From Fasciola hepatica (lineage: Eukaryota > Platyhelminthes > Trematoda > Plagiorchiida > Fasciolidae), in assembly GCA_948099385.1 (NCBI GenBank), contig CANUEZ040000029.1, positions 961,501-1,025,500 on the forward strand: a stretch of 64,000 nt of DNA, in the 5' to 3' direction. This document shows, piece by piece, positions 47,063 to 58,248 of the stretch. The notes beneath the pieces are model-generated. The model worked only from the letters and a program-made list of their open reading frames with translations. It was not told where the DNA came from and ran no database searches. The position numbers and the translations under genes are program-made. The first letter of the stretch is position 1, and every line of letters starts with the position of its first letter.

Positions 47063-47635
47063 TAATGCCTCGCAGAGGATCAAACTTAGGCCGCCATACT
47101 GTCGGACTGAAAGAAGTCCGACGAATAGTTCAAGGTACTGCCGATGAAGAATGGTCATCAGAGAAAGGGAAACAGACGAAAAACGGCTCCAATTCGTGCC
47201 GAAAAGGAAGCAGAATGACTTGCAGCCAGACTTGATGACGCACGGTTGCGATCAGGCCAATCGTTTTATGTAGCTTCATATTCGCTCCGTGCTCAACAGG
47301 ATGGACTTGATGTGCTGAGAGGTTATTAGAAGTCAACAAGAAAAAGCCGATAAGCGTCAAACATGACTCGGTGCTCAGCAATCACGCGATTACATTCAAC
47401 TTACATTCAGGTGCAGCACAGCTGATGATTATATTCGGAGCCGACATATTCTCATGGGAGCCACGACTGGAATGTGTTCTTATTTAATAGAGAAACGAAA
47501 GGATTGTGTTGCACCGCCCACAAAAATTAAACTGCCTCAACTTGGAGAACCAACAGAGTCATTAAATGCTTTGCTTCTCAGAAGGTCAACACGAATTCCT
47601 ACTAATATATTTCATCGGTGATAGCAATGATGAGT
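47063..47635 (+). pseudogene. Helitron protein N-terminus
   Basis: The frame starts at an ATG with MPRRGSNLGRHTVGLKEVRR, the typical basic start of animal Helitron RepHel proteins. In shifting frames it continues with SLRAQQDGLDVLRG near 47.28 kb, SRDYIQLTFR-like sequence near 47.39 kb and KIKLPQLGEPTESLNALLLR near 47.52-47.58 kb, all recognisable parts of the pre-Rep region. Several frame changes and stops are present. The similarity stops at the PLE G insertion. Confidence 0.7.
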
Positions 47636-47644
47636 TGCAACACA

Positions 47645-48980
47645 AAGTAGTAAACAAGCTCGGTTCCAGTGATCCACAATCATGTCATTTATTCGGTCTT
47701 TATGAACTATGTTAAACAAACAGAATAAAAATCTAAATAAGACGATGAGTCAGAATAAAGTAGGAGTAGGGGAGACCTGACTTCACCCGCTTGACCTAGA
47801 TCCATCTCTGGACCGTGAGTGGGTGTCGTTGGTGTCATTAGTCTGATCAACGGATCTATGTTCTCTTTTGGGTTACGGGGTGGGCCAAGGAAGCTTCAGC
47901 GCCAGCACGAACTGCTTTTGGGCACATAACGGACGATTGTAGAGACGAATGAATATCGGTTCCGCTGCGGCTAGGACACGACACTTCATCAGTCTTGATT
48001 GCCCACTTCGAACCTTGTCAATTGGCCTAAATGGTTTGGTGGCATTTACTGAGAGGTTAGACTGAACAGGATGTGAACACACAAGTTTCGCAATTACTCT
48101 GATTACTCTAGTGTTCAACCAAGCCCAGTGGTGGTCACGGACACGTTCGGATAAGCGTCTGGTCGTACGGCCAATTTGTATCGTCCCACAGGAAAAGTAA
48201 ATGAGTAGACACAGAATGAGGCCATAGAATCTGAGACCCTATATACACAGAGGGCTTTGATATGAATAAGATATGGAGCTTCGCCACACAAAATATTTTT
48301 TTATCAGCTCCCGATAATCTGCGATATATAACATATTCTAGGATATTATCCTTTAGAAGTAAGTGGATGTACGCTGACTTTTTGAGACACCTATGATCTT
48401 CGCTCTCTTCTGCACTTGTCGCGTTGTCCTGACAACGAAGTGATCAGAAAATCCAGTTTGCTGGAACACATTGCGAAGAAATCAAGTTTTGCTTTCCAAT
48501 GTGTCAACAGTACAGACTTTGCGCGCCCTAATGACCAAGCAACAAATTAAATTGCGCTTCAACTTAAGTGGCACAAAACTTTCGAAGTGAATATACTGCC
48601 CATTCCACGTGGCTTTCCTGTGCACTGATAGTTGAGCAGAGCCATCCACCTGTCGGGTTAGGCGCACATCTAGAAAGGCTATTTTGCAGTTTGCTTGTTT
48701 TTCAATGGTAAACTGGATATTTTGAGGGGCTGTGTTGAAAGAGTTAAACTTAAATTTATGTCCATGTTGTCATTTGTCACGCAAACTACATCTTCCACAA
48801 AGCGCTTACGAAGCACACATTGTCTGATGGGCGGCTGCAGTTGATTCCGATGATGATGAGGAGGAATTGAGTGCACACTGCGGAATTCCAAACTCGAGAT
48901 ACCGTTTTTCATCGGAGAATTGATTAGTCGACTCAAGTTGCAGGAACTCAGTGATGCCGCGGTGCCTCGCAATATCCGAT
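47645..48980 (-). mobile_element. Penelope-like element copy G inside the Helitron
   Basis: On the minus strand, from about 48.97 to 47.65 kb, this copy has the end of the RT, a linker, a GIY-YIG remnant, a 3' UTR and the end motif near 47648-47670 (taaacaagctcggttccag). The UTR block around gacctagatccatc is shared with PLE D. Helitron coding lies on both sides, so this element inserted into the Helitron or into an already deleted copy. The upstream limit is uncertain because 48.98-49.27 kb matches neither element clearly. Confidence 0.75.
47873..48972 (-). pseudogene. PLE G RT C-terminus and endonuclease relic
   Basis: RT motif C reads KRFVEDVVCVTNDNMDINLS, so YVDD has become FVED and the second Asp of the catalytic pair is lost. 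It is followed in another frame by VDGSAQLSVHRKATWNGQYI and HFESFVPLKLKRNLI, the conserved region after motif C (compare QLSVHRKATWNGKYIHFHSF in PLE F). The endonuclease survives as TIQIGRTTRRLSERVRDHHW (YIG changed to QIG, EH to DH) and QSRLMKCRVLAAAEPIFIRL with YNRPL. Several stops and frame changes make it inactive. Confidence 0.75.
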
Positions 48981-48984
48981 CCCT

Positions 48985-49285
48985 TTCTGTGATAGTACCG
49001 ATAGATATCGCATCAACGTTAAGAAGATAAATCCAGTCACTGACGAAGAAAACAAGATGTAATGCAGCACAATGAACTACTATTTATACCGAGGGAATGG
49101 AGATAATCATATTTTGAAATATCATCAATTGTTTTACCAAAACACCGTAGGTATCTATGCGAGAATGGAACAAGAAAGTTTGATATCCCTCCTTTTGGAT
49201 CAGAACTAATTTTACTCTGATGAATACGTTCATTTGTGAGATGCAGTTGTGAATCACATTTTTGCAACTAACAGTGGAAGACTAA
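48985..49285. other. Junction between PLE G and resumed Helitron
   Basis: This segment matches neither element in a way I can recognise. A minus-strand frame (49037-49267) has no motif. It may hold the 5' breakpoint of PLE G. Confidence 0.4.
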
Positions 49286-49289
49286 CTAT

Positions 49290-49500
49290 TTTGCAGTTTT
49301 CATATACAGACAGTTCACGTCATACACATGAGAACGCTCAAGATGCAGTTGCGTATGTTCGTCACCGCGGTCGTCCAGATATTCCCATACACACTAGCTT
49401 GGGGCGATATACGACAACTTCCACTTCCTGGGCAATGACCCAAGGATAGGCACGACATCAGAACACGTATTTTCTGACGTGAGCTGAAATCGTTGACAAA
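49290..49500 (+). pseudogene. Helitron Rep N-terminal remnant
   Basis: The frame reads SSRHTHENAQDAVAYVRHRG and RPDIPIHT, matching the Helitron_like_N block (MHENxQDAMxYVRxxGRPDLFITFTCNP). A frame change then gives WGDIRQLPLPGQ, followed by DRHDIRTRIF, the block just before the HUH motif. The HUH motif itself (normally LPHAHxLxW) is absent: the sequence jumps from LKSLTNFI directly into the helicase P-loop. Confidence 0.8.
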
Positions 49501-49504
49501 TTTC

Positions 49505-51013
49505 ATCCATATCGTCAAAAACGGAGCTGGAGTCTTCTTTGAAGCACTAGGAGGGATCGGTAAAAAGCTCCTAAGTGGATCGGTTCTGGCAGCGGTTTGA
49601 TCCCAAAATGATTTGGCCGTAGCTCTTGCGTCGTCCGGAATAGTTGAGACATTTGCTACCAAGTAAAGGAACTGCTCATTCCACTTTGAAATTTCCACTG
49701 AACATGCAATTTACTGAAACGCCCACGTGTAACATATTCAATGTATCTAGCATTGGAAAAGTATTGCAAAAATGCAGACTTACTGTATCAGACGAATGCA
49801 CAATGGCCCACAAAATCACTCGAGGCTCTTGATCGATCACTACAAGAATTGCACGAGAACATCAACCCCTTTGGGTAACTCAATGATATTGCTTGCAGGA
49901 GATTTCGGGCAAACATTACATGTAGTTCCTTGATTGACAATAGAGGACGAATTAAGTGCCTTATTGAAATACTCTACTTTGCTGCAACAAGTAAATGTGG
50001 TAAAACTGTGGACAAATATATGTTTGTATCCGTTGGTGATCACTGAGCTTGGCGTTTAGGTCACATACGTTTCATCACCAGTCGAGGTGACCTGTGTACT
50101 GATGATGTCACCTCGATTGATGTTGAAACGTTTGCGACCTAAAGGCCAGGCTCAGCGATCACCAACGGATACAAACCACCAACATGAACTACAAACAACA
50201 CCAATATTCAAAATCATCGGAGACGAATATATGTTTAGCTTCAAGACGATCGACCACCTGAAATATTCACACCTCATTTTAGAGAATTTTGAAATGGAAA
50301 GGTACCGGTTGATCTGAATTCAATACGAATTTTATTACCTCATCACTTCTGCAATTTTGTGTTTTCAAAAGAAGAATTTGTTGAGAAAGTATATGCTTAC
50401 AATGAAACCAGTTACGAGAATCATGACTGGCCGAGTGAATGAGCTGCTTTTGTAGTGGAGGACAAAGACGTCTACAAACATAAAAATATTATCTAGTCCA
50501 ACGTGCAAAGCGACACAGTCACACATAAGTCCGTCGAAACTGCTGTGGAAGCGGATGAAGCCGTTGATTGTCCGGAAGAAATTTTGGGTCCACTCGATCT
50601 GCCGGGGATGCCATCGGACTTACCGGAGTTCAAAATCTGCGTAAAAATTATCCCGCTGCGAAATATCAGCAGCCAAAGCCTTGCAACGGCACTCGGCTTG
50701 CAATGAAATACTTAATGAGCTATGGCGTAGAAGCAACAGTCATAACAAAACATTTCAAAGGCAAAGATGTCTTTTTCCTCACATTGCTAGGATTCCATCT
50801 GATGTCATTTTAATTCCCAGTTCTATTAGCGTTTGCGATCACCATCAAGAGGCTCTGAGTGAATCTGTAGAATTGTGTGGTTTAGATCTGGACACGGATT
50901 GCTCCTCAAATGGACAATTGTATGTTGCGTGTTCTAGAGTCGTTAAGCCAGACAATCTGTATATATGCACAGACAACGAAAAAACAAAAATTGCATACCC
51001 ACAAACGTTGTGA
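49505..51013 (+). pseudogene. Helitron Pif1-type helicase relic
   Basis: The order of motifs matches the SF1 helicase half of RepHel. They are VFFEALGGIGKKLLSGSVLA (Walker A, normally GGTGKT), AHSTLKFPLNMQFTETPTCN, LTVSDECTMAHK (Walker B region), ILLAGDFGQTL near 49.89 kb, PHHFCNFVFSKEEFVEKVYA near 50.35 kb, SDTVTHKSVETAVEADEAVD, NGTRLAMKYLM, and finally LDLDTDCSSNGQLYVACSRV with TKIAYPQTL before TGA at 51011-51013. Between about 50.26 and 50.63 kb a single frame carries only a few nonsense codons; elsewhere frames shift. Such helicases unwind the element during rolling-circle transposition. Confidence 0.85.
50022..50175. repeat. Fold-back hairpin (~71-bp arms) within the helicase
   Basis: 50022-50092 is the imperfect reverse complement of 50105-50175, about 85% by eye, with a loop of about 12 bases. 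The outermost parts (gtttgtatccgttggtgatc and its complement) match perfectly. Helicase coding is recognisable directly before and after, so it is an insertion. It looks like a small hairpin MITE or fold-back element. Confidence 0.85.
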
Positions 51014-51040
51014 AATTAAACATATTGTTTAACCAGACTG

Positions 51041-51072
51041 AGCCAGAGAAACGCGTGGCTGGATGCAGCTAG
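51041..51072 (+). terminator. Helitron 3' terminal hairpin and CTAG end
   Basis: AGCCA at 51041-51045 pairs with TGGCT at 51056-51060 around a 10-base loop. Eight bases later comes CTAG (51069-51072), followed by T. A short GC-rich hairpin 8 to 12 bases before CTRR is the hallmark of Helitron 3' ends, and it lies 28 bp after the helicase stop. This is the transposition terminator, not a transcription terminator. Confidence 0.75.
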
Positions 51073-51074
51073 TT

Positions 51075-54000
51075 ACAGATGAATTTATTTTTTTGTGTTG
51101 TAGCAAACAGATCACCACGTGCTCCGCGTTTAGCGTATTCTTAGTTTCCTGAAAATGGATGTTCCCAGACAGAACATACAGTACTACTTGTGTTTTGAAT
51201 TTTAGCTCTCTACATACTATTTTGGTTCACATTTGACAATTTCGGAGATCGTCAAGGTAGAAATCGAGCACCAATCACGAATTTTCTAAGGTGAAATCAT
51301 TCTCCATTTTGGTCCAGCTCTAGAATGCTGCTCCTAGTGCATGTTTGTGCAATAATCAACATTACCAAATCGAATCAAAACCTTATGCAGACTATCTACC
51401 CTGGTATGCAACTTCCAAAGAATGATCTCAATTCATTGTGTTTTCAACCCACCATCTTCCGCCAATCAGTAATAAACGTTTTATGTAACCAGGACTTCTG
51501 AATATGCCTTCCGGTCTTGTGTTCCAAAATGTCAGAACAGCAGACATCAAAGGTTGATTTCCTGAATTTCGCAAACACCGAAATAACATTCATGTGACTA
51601 GAACCAGAGGTCAGTCTTTGGAACGAGCGGTGAATCTGCGCCGATTAAGGTGTCTTGATGTGTGTTTCAAATAACCACTGATAACCGTTTTCTATATGGT
51701 AGGCTGTGATCGGAGGACGGGTCGAGATGTTTAGTCCATGAAATGACACCAGTAGACAGGGCCGAATTTGGTGTCTTTTATTACTGGTTTGGAGCATACG
51801 AGATCCGCTAAACGGATGGTCCAAATACATTATATGATACGGTCATATCCAGCGTACTTGCATATCATTCTTCCTCCATCACCCATCATTCCCCTTTTTA
51901 TTTGCCTGCATCTTTCCCTTCTATCCGTTTTGCTCCCAATTAGGCGATTCTGGAAGGTAATCACCAAGGTCTAGTTTCAATCTGATCATTTGGATATATG
52001 CAGCCATGTGAGTTTAGTACTCCCAACCAGTGTTTTTTTTATAATCTATAGTGCTATCATTGGTAAGTTATTCAAATTACCTTTTTACGGATTGGTTAAA
52101 TGGTTTCAGGGAAACATGGATGCTTCCAGATGATTTACGTCTTACGTTCTGAGTCCGAAAGTGTGCATAAATTGTGTGGAAATAAACGAAGAGGGGATTG
52201 GAAGGAATATACATTAGGGTGGTTGTGAGTATATTCTTTTCCCTGATGACATCTGGAGTGATGAAAAATGAATTACCAATAACAGATCCCATGATTGTCC
52301 ATTTCCACGATATCATTAAACACTCAAAGTAGCACGTGCTACTGAAGCCGACTAAGTAGCTAATCTCTGCAGGTTTTTTGTACCGTAATTTCCTCATGTC
52401 GCATTGACCAAACACAGAAAAATTCCGTCGTAAAAGCCGGTGGCTTTGGGGGTGGTAGGCGAACACCAGGCAAAGCCGATAACGGAAATGTGATGTATCA
52501 CGTGGTTTTGAGGTGAAACACGTTGACGAGCACTCACAGTAGCCTAGTTTTGCCTAGTGTGACTCACGATCATCTACTTTTGGTTCGAGTTCCAGTGGAC
52601 GCCCCCTGAAAGTGTACCGCTGATGGATAAAGCAGCTGCATAGCGATTTCTTGTTTCCTAGTGGTGAATGATTAGCTGAGACAATGCATGTTGGCTCGTC
52701 TGATTCATACAGAATAAGAATGACTGAATTGTCTCGGCCAAATTCGTATCATTTTCTGTGTCCGCTTCTGTCTAAGGTGCGCAAATCGGCATAGCTGGAC
52801 TGGATACCGTTGCATTCATTGTCCTAAGTCTAACATGATCTATGGAACTATCTCAGCGGTCCATCAGATTCCAATTAGCTCCCAAATTCACATCAAACTG
52901 GCAAGGTAAAGTGATTTTTGTTGCCACCGTGTAAGGCATCGAGTGTCGCTGAATAATAAAACCTGGATAATAATCGCAGGCTTATACGGCGTCCGCATTG
53001 TTTGATTGGCAAACAAGTAGGGTTGATAGATCTTATGATACTTGTTTTGTTTTTTATGGCATTCCTGCTGTCCATTTATTGTTTGATGTTGTTTAGAACC
53101 GGGTTATTCCCGTTTGTCCCATCGAGAACCTCAATCTCGGGTGATAACCCTGTCTCCGACATTAATTCCTTGTAGTCTCTTTCTCAAAAAGCTGTCAATA
53201 AACGGGTACAAAAACAACGACGAGTGAATGGGACATTTTATTTCAAAACCCTGCTTCAAAAATATCTAAATTTCCGGCCAAAGTGCACACGGGTCAAGAA
53301 GATTGATTCATAGATGAATGTATGAAACAGATGGATAGGAATTCACTTCGAACTTGACCCCGGGTAATCACCAGTCTACAAATGTAGCTCCAAAACTCGG
53401 CGTGGATTCGGCCACCATGCAGCCATTCAAGTAAAATAATATACAATAACCCTGATTTCCTATCGGCTGGCTGTAGTGCTGAATGCATTTGCAGACCAAA
53501 ATTTGCCTACTTTTTTCACTCCTCCTATTTGTTATCATGAGCTCCTTTTACGGTTTCTGTTACTACGGGCTGTTGTTGCACGATCACACAATACGTTATC
53601 TCAGAGGCTATGTCACTTCGGATGCGTATCAAAAGTCCACCGGTATAATGGACTCGTCGATTTTTTAAATATAACATATCCAGAGAACTTGCTTCCACTC
53701 AATCTCACTGCGTTTTTCTGTTTATCAATTGACTGGCCCATTAATCAGTGGCTGGACGGTATTTAGACTGATTGATTAACTTGCAACACGTTTGCCTTTG
53801 ATCCCCTCACAACGTGCAAACCATAACGTGGTTTTATTACCTTGAGAATTCAACCACAAAAAAGGGTTCGTCTTAACATTGCTTTCCCATTCCTATATAA
53901 CGTGTTCATTTTGCTGCACCTAGCGTCATGAATGCCTCAATTATGGTCACACTCAGTCTGACTGGCAGACTGCAAGTGATTTTATAACCGATAGTATAAG

Positions 54001-55130
54001 AATTCAGTCAAGTTAGATTCTTCCTTAAGCATAGGGAATAAATCACTAATTTTTTTCAAATCGTGAATGTTTGCAGAAATATCTTAGAACTAAATCACAT
54101 CATGTCCCAGTGGTTTTGATGATGCAACCAATTACTGTAAACGGCTGGATTTGTTAACGTCTGTAAGACGTACAGCCCCGTGTGGGACACAAGCCGGTGC
54201 ATCATCCTAAAATGAGACAGTTTTTCTGGAGTAAATTCAGCTTTGACAGACAACTGGTATCATTCGGCGTGATGAGTTTCTTCGAAAACTTTTCTACGTT
54301 GGACATATTTGTGAGCCCTCACATTCTCAACACAGTTCGTTCAGATCGAATCAAATAGCAAAACGACCTATAAAATGATTCGGATAATTTCGTATTTGCA
54401 ACATTCGACCCCTTCTGGGTTTCGATCGGCTGAGGTCTAATGCGACCAACATTTCCTCACACCTGTTTACAAAGGAGCATAGAATTTGTCAATCAAACCT
54501 TCTATCGAGCTTTTATCTGTATCTCAATGCAGCTAAAACAACTAAGTCAGATATTTCTATTTTTTACACAGCACATCTTGGTGGGACACAACATAATACA
54601 TTAATAATGTGGAAAATCACGATGAATAACAGAGAGATAGGCAAAGTTTATCACAGTAACGGACAGTCGATAAAATCTCACAATGTCAACCTTCTCCTCT
54701 TTACCGAAGTAGATAAATTTTCCGGCTTTCAGTAAATATTTCTTCAACGTAGCAAAACAAAATGGTTATTCAAGGGGTCGCGCTCATACGACATTGGAAT
54801 CCAGGTCACGCATCCCAAATAAACCTTCATTTCTCCTGAGCTGTGAGTAATAACTTTCGTGATTTTTCTGCCTAACTGTTAGTCAACACAGCATTCAGCA
54901 GCCGTTTGCTTCCTCCTTGCCTCTTTACGGTAAGCAGGGTCATTGGAGACAATCTAGAACAAGAAAAAACGTTTCTAGCAGGATCGATATATACTTTTCG
55001 ATGAGAAAATCCACCCATGGTGAATCTCACCTTTGTTCCTTCAAGGAAAAGCCATATTTTGCAAGCTAATTCAAGCTAAGTTATTACGGTGACCAAAAGT
55101 CACACAAGTACAGTCGTCAACGGATCACTA
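51075..55130. other. No gene recognised
   Basis: Frames up to 129 codons (52077-52466 minus) show no motif. A lone B-box-like ggttcgagttcc occurs near 52577. Two overlapping plus-strand frames at 53476-53766 are hydrophobic but featureless. Confidence 0.45.
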
Positions 55131-55132
55131 GT

Positions 55133-55163
55133 CAAATCAATCCAAGTCAAGTCAATCAAGTAT
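55133..55163 (-). repeat. Short tandem tail at LINE 3' end
   Basis: On the minus strand the CR1-like copy ends in a stretch of imperfect ttga/cttga units (cttgattgacttgacttgga). CR1-group LINEs end in short tandem repeats rather than poly(A), so this probably marks the 3' end. Confidence 0.5.
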
Positions 55164-57022
55164 TTGGTTTATGCACCCCTAGAGGTGAATACTCAGCCCA
55201 CACATAATCACGTATACATCCTGTGAAATAAATGGAACTCTGAGGACAAGGGTAGCTGGCATTCGTGTCGTCCCAAATGTTATATTAGCTTTGATATAAA
55301 GCAAGTTGGATTGTGCAAATGCCTTGCCAGATAGGGAACAGTAGAACTGCTGCAAGCCCAAGTGCGTGCATAAAGATATGGGTGTTGAGAACGGGTGGAA
55401 GAAGTGATTGTGCAGTTCGTTAGATATTTGAGAAAAGGATGGATAGAGCCAGTGAGAATCTTTGAAGACAGCTGTTTGCAAGCTTTGCTATGTTACCATG
55501 TGAAAAAGTGAGTCGAATGCCGTCCAAGTATACCACTGGCAGTCTTGAGGGACCAAGCAACGGATTTGAAGTATTTCAACAGCAGGCCAGGAAAAACGAT
55601 GGGTGAAGCATGAAGCCAAAGAGGTATAGTGCACGAGAACTCAAAGCGTTTGATAAGATGAGTGGGCACTGAGTGGAATTTAGGACGTGAGACATAGAAA
55701 GACAGCCGTCTTGTTTTTGCAAAAATTAGAGCAACATGTTTTGATCAGGTAACGCTACGGTCGAGCAGCACTCCAAGTTATTTCACTAAATCGAAATGGT
55801 TTAGCTGTTTCCCATTTATTATAATGGACGCACAATCATTATGAAAACTGGGTCGCTTGCTTTCGTTCAAAAGGGAGAATTCAATGTTATCACACCTCAC
55901 TGTGTTAAGGCCTAAGTTGTGAGCATGAGACCAATTTGAAATTTGAGTGGTGCCATTTTGTAGGGTTGGAAAAGTAGAACAGCAGGTATACGGCATACCG
56001 AATATGATATCGTCCGCATATTTGATTAGAAGTGTGCTTTCCTGTACAGGAATAGTAGAAGTGTAAACAGAGAATAGAAAAGGGGATAGTATGACAACTT
56101 GGGGAACTCAGCGAGTGGTTGTAATAAGAGAGGAGGTTTTTGCTGTTATCGCGAGCAAATTGGTGGCGATTGTGAAAGTAATCTGCCTAAAAGGAAACAA
56201 GTGAAAGCTGAATACGAGAGAGAGAGAGGAAAGCAGCTTGTTTCTGTCGACGCAGTTGAAAGCTTCACTGTAGTTTAGGAAGCATATTATCACCTGTTTA
56301 CTCTTTCTGTCAAGTTCAGACAAACCGTAGTGTGTCGAGATGGCGAGGGCATCAAGCGTGTATCGTGACGGTCGGTAAGCAAACTGATCGGGATCTGGCA
56401 CTTTGAGACTTTTGTTCGATCGTTGGAGAACCAACCTTTCAAAATCTTTAGGGGAGACGGGGGTGCACGCAGTGGGACAAAATTTAGAAGAACCTTTCTT
56501 AGAAGTAGGAATTGCAGTGGCTGTTCTCCAATAGTCTAGAATCTTTCTATGCTTCGAAAAGATCAGAGAGGATAGAGCTGAGGGTAACCGCACACTCCTT
56601 GAGCACTGAGGGGTTGAGTCAGTTCGGTTCGGATGATTTTTTTCAGTTAAGGAGAAGCAGTTGTTGTAGACTCCCGTATTAGGGATGCAAAATGGAGGTT
56701 CTTGAGATTGACTTTCTTCAAGGAGTACAGAATGGAAAGGTCATACTGCTCCGTTCAAAGACTTGTTCAGTTCCTCTACATCAACAGTAGCCTATTTGCG
56801 TGTGAAAGAGCTACCCATAAGATCATTCAAGAGTTTCCAAGTGTCGCGATGATTTCTGTTGCCTAGAATGGTACGCGTGTAGATGGGATTGAGGCGGTGT
56901 AAACCAGTCCTAACTGATTTTGTTAGAATCTTGAGAGCCGGGAGATTATGATATTTAGAGGCGTTTTCCTTTTTGCAGAGAAGTTGCTTCAGGTAAAGAA
57001 AAGACAGGCGATCCGATTGCAA
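55150..57022 (-). pseudogene. CR1-like LINE ORF2 relic, one frame with stop codons only
   Basis: From 57022 down to about 55280 one minus-strand frame holds the linker and full RT. The blocks are GNRNHRDTWKLLNDLMGSSF, DYWRTATAIPTSKKGSSKFC, FERLVLQRSNKSLKVPDPDQ with FAYRP, KQVIICFLNYSEAFNCVDRN (motif A; the usual DYS is NYS), VPQVVILSPFLFSVYTSTIP (motif B), TLLIKYADDIIFG (motif C, YADD intact), IIINGKQLNHFD, LIKRFEFSCTIPLWLHASPI and SSTVPYLARHL. It is interrupted by in-frame stops at 56792-56794, 56108-56110, 55778-55780, 55745-55747, 55493-55495, one between 56594 and 56790, and one near 55280, with no frameshift seen. The 5' end (endonuclease) is missing, as in typical 5'-truncated LINE insertions. 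Confidence 0.88.
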
Positions 57023-57029
57023 ATTTTAT

Positions 57030-58240
57030 ACTAACTCGGATGAAAACGTTGGTTTGTGTTATGTCATCTACAGCACCTTGGGCGAGTGAAGGAAAGACTC
57101 CGGAAATTTTACCGGTTATGAAATCACATCAAACAGTTTACTAAAGCCAACAAGGAGCCCTATAATGGAAACTAAAAGGCATTCCATCTAAGTAACGGGG
57201 CTTGAGACTATTTTTCAGAGTTCGGTCTCAAAAATGCACTTGTGTAAATACCACGTGATGGATCGACGAAAATTCTACCTGGGCTTGATCATTTTAGTAT
57301 AGTATTTTTCCCTTCGGCCACAATTTGTAAATCATGATTTTTCATAATGCCTTTGGTGGCATTATTGCTGATCTGCTTAGTGTTGCTTCCAATCAAGAGG
57401 CCAAAGTGAATCACTTCCTAATCAAGAAGAATAATGAAAAACAATTACTCTATTTTGAAACCTTTTATTGAAAACCTTTTTGCCGATTATCCGAGGTATT
57501 GCCATCATCAACGATGTCCAGCGCGCGGTAAACATTTTTGATTTCCGACTTGACGTTGATCTCTTTTGTCTTATCTTCATCACAAACACTTTCAATTAAT
57601 ACCTGTTAGAAACTATGTTCATTGGTGAAATCGCTTCAGTACAAAGGCAGACTCATTAAAGACTTTTCTACCAGCGTAAAACCCATGATGATTTTACTTT
57701 CGTACTGGTCATTTTAGTGGTCTTGTATGCACACACCGTGCAAATCGACCTTCGCTGAATTAAGCATTGCAGTTCATATAAATTAACACGAGTCTTTAGC
57801 GTAATTCACTACAGCCGTGACCCAATGGTGGAATATTGCTTTCAACGAACATCATGAAGATGTAGAACAATCTTAAAGAAAATTTATTCCACTTTTACCC
57901 TATTTATTTTGTTTTTCCGGTCCTCTCACTAAAATGCCATTCGTGGAAGAAATTTGCAGGATTTGAATAAGCAATTCAGAAAACAAACACTGCAGCTGGA
58001 ATTCTTTGTCAAATTTTGGTGACAAACAGCGACTAAGGATACCACAACCATTATCGATCGCTCACACTAAGCTGGTCCTGTGTCCAAAACCACGTGACCT
58101 TCACCCTTAACCTACGGTGGCTTTCGCCAACCATTTCCAGTCACACAAATACAAAGAGACATATACACAGACCTAATCACAACTTCGAACGCCATAAAGC
58201 TGCTCCAATCATTTATTTCAGTTCATATCGTAATTATTTT
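57030..58240. other. No gene recognised
   Basis: AT-rich sequence upstream of the candidate exons at 58.25 kb; probably intron or intergenic. Confidence 0.5.
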
Positions 58241-58248
58241 TCTTGCAG

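Larger units (their letters stand above)
46440..51072 (+). mobile_element. Helitron, deleted and interrupted
   Basis: A rolling-circle transposon on the plus strand. The 5' leader before 47063 has the long non-coding character of metazoan Helitron leaders (46.48-46.68 kb). The coding relic runs from MPRRGSNLGRH at about 47063 to the end of a Pif1-type helicase at 51013. The 3' terminus is a short hairpin followed by CTAG at 51069-51072. The exact 5' terminus (a TC dinucleotide) could not be fixed, so the start is approximate. Most of the Rep domain is missing, PLE G is inserted between 47.64 and about 49.0-49.25 kb, and a fold-back sequence sits in the helicase. Confidence 0.82.

Noticed and set aside
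49037..49267. Minus-strand frame as the PLE G N-terminus
   Set aside because: It does not match the N-terminal or RT blocks read in copies D and F.
52560..52600. tRNA-like B box ggttcgagttcc
   Set aside because: No convincing A box or cloverleaf; a single box is expected by chance.
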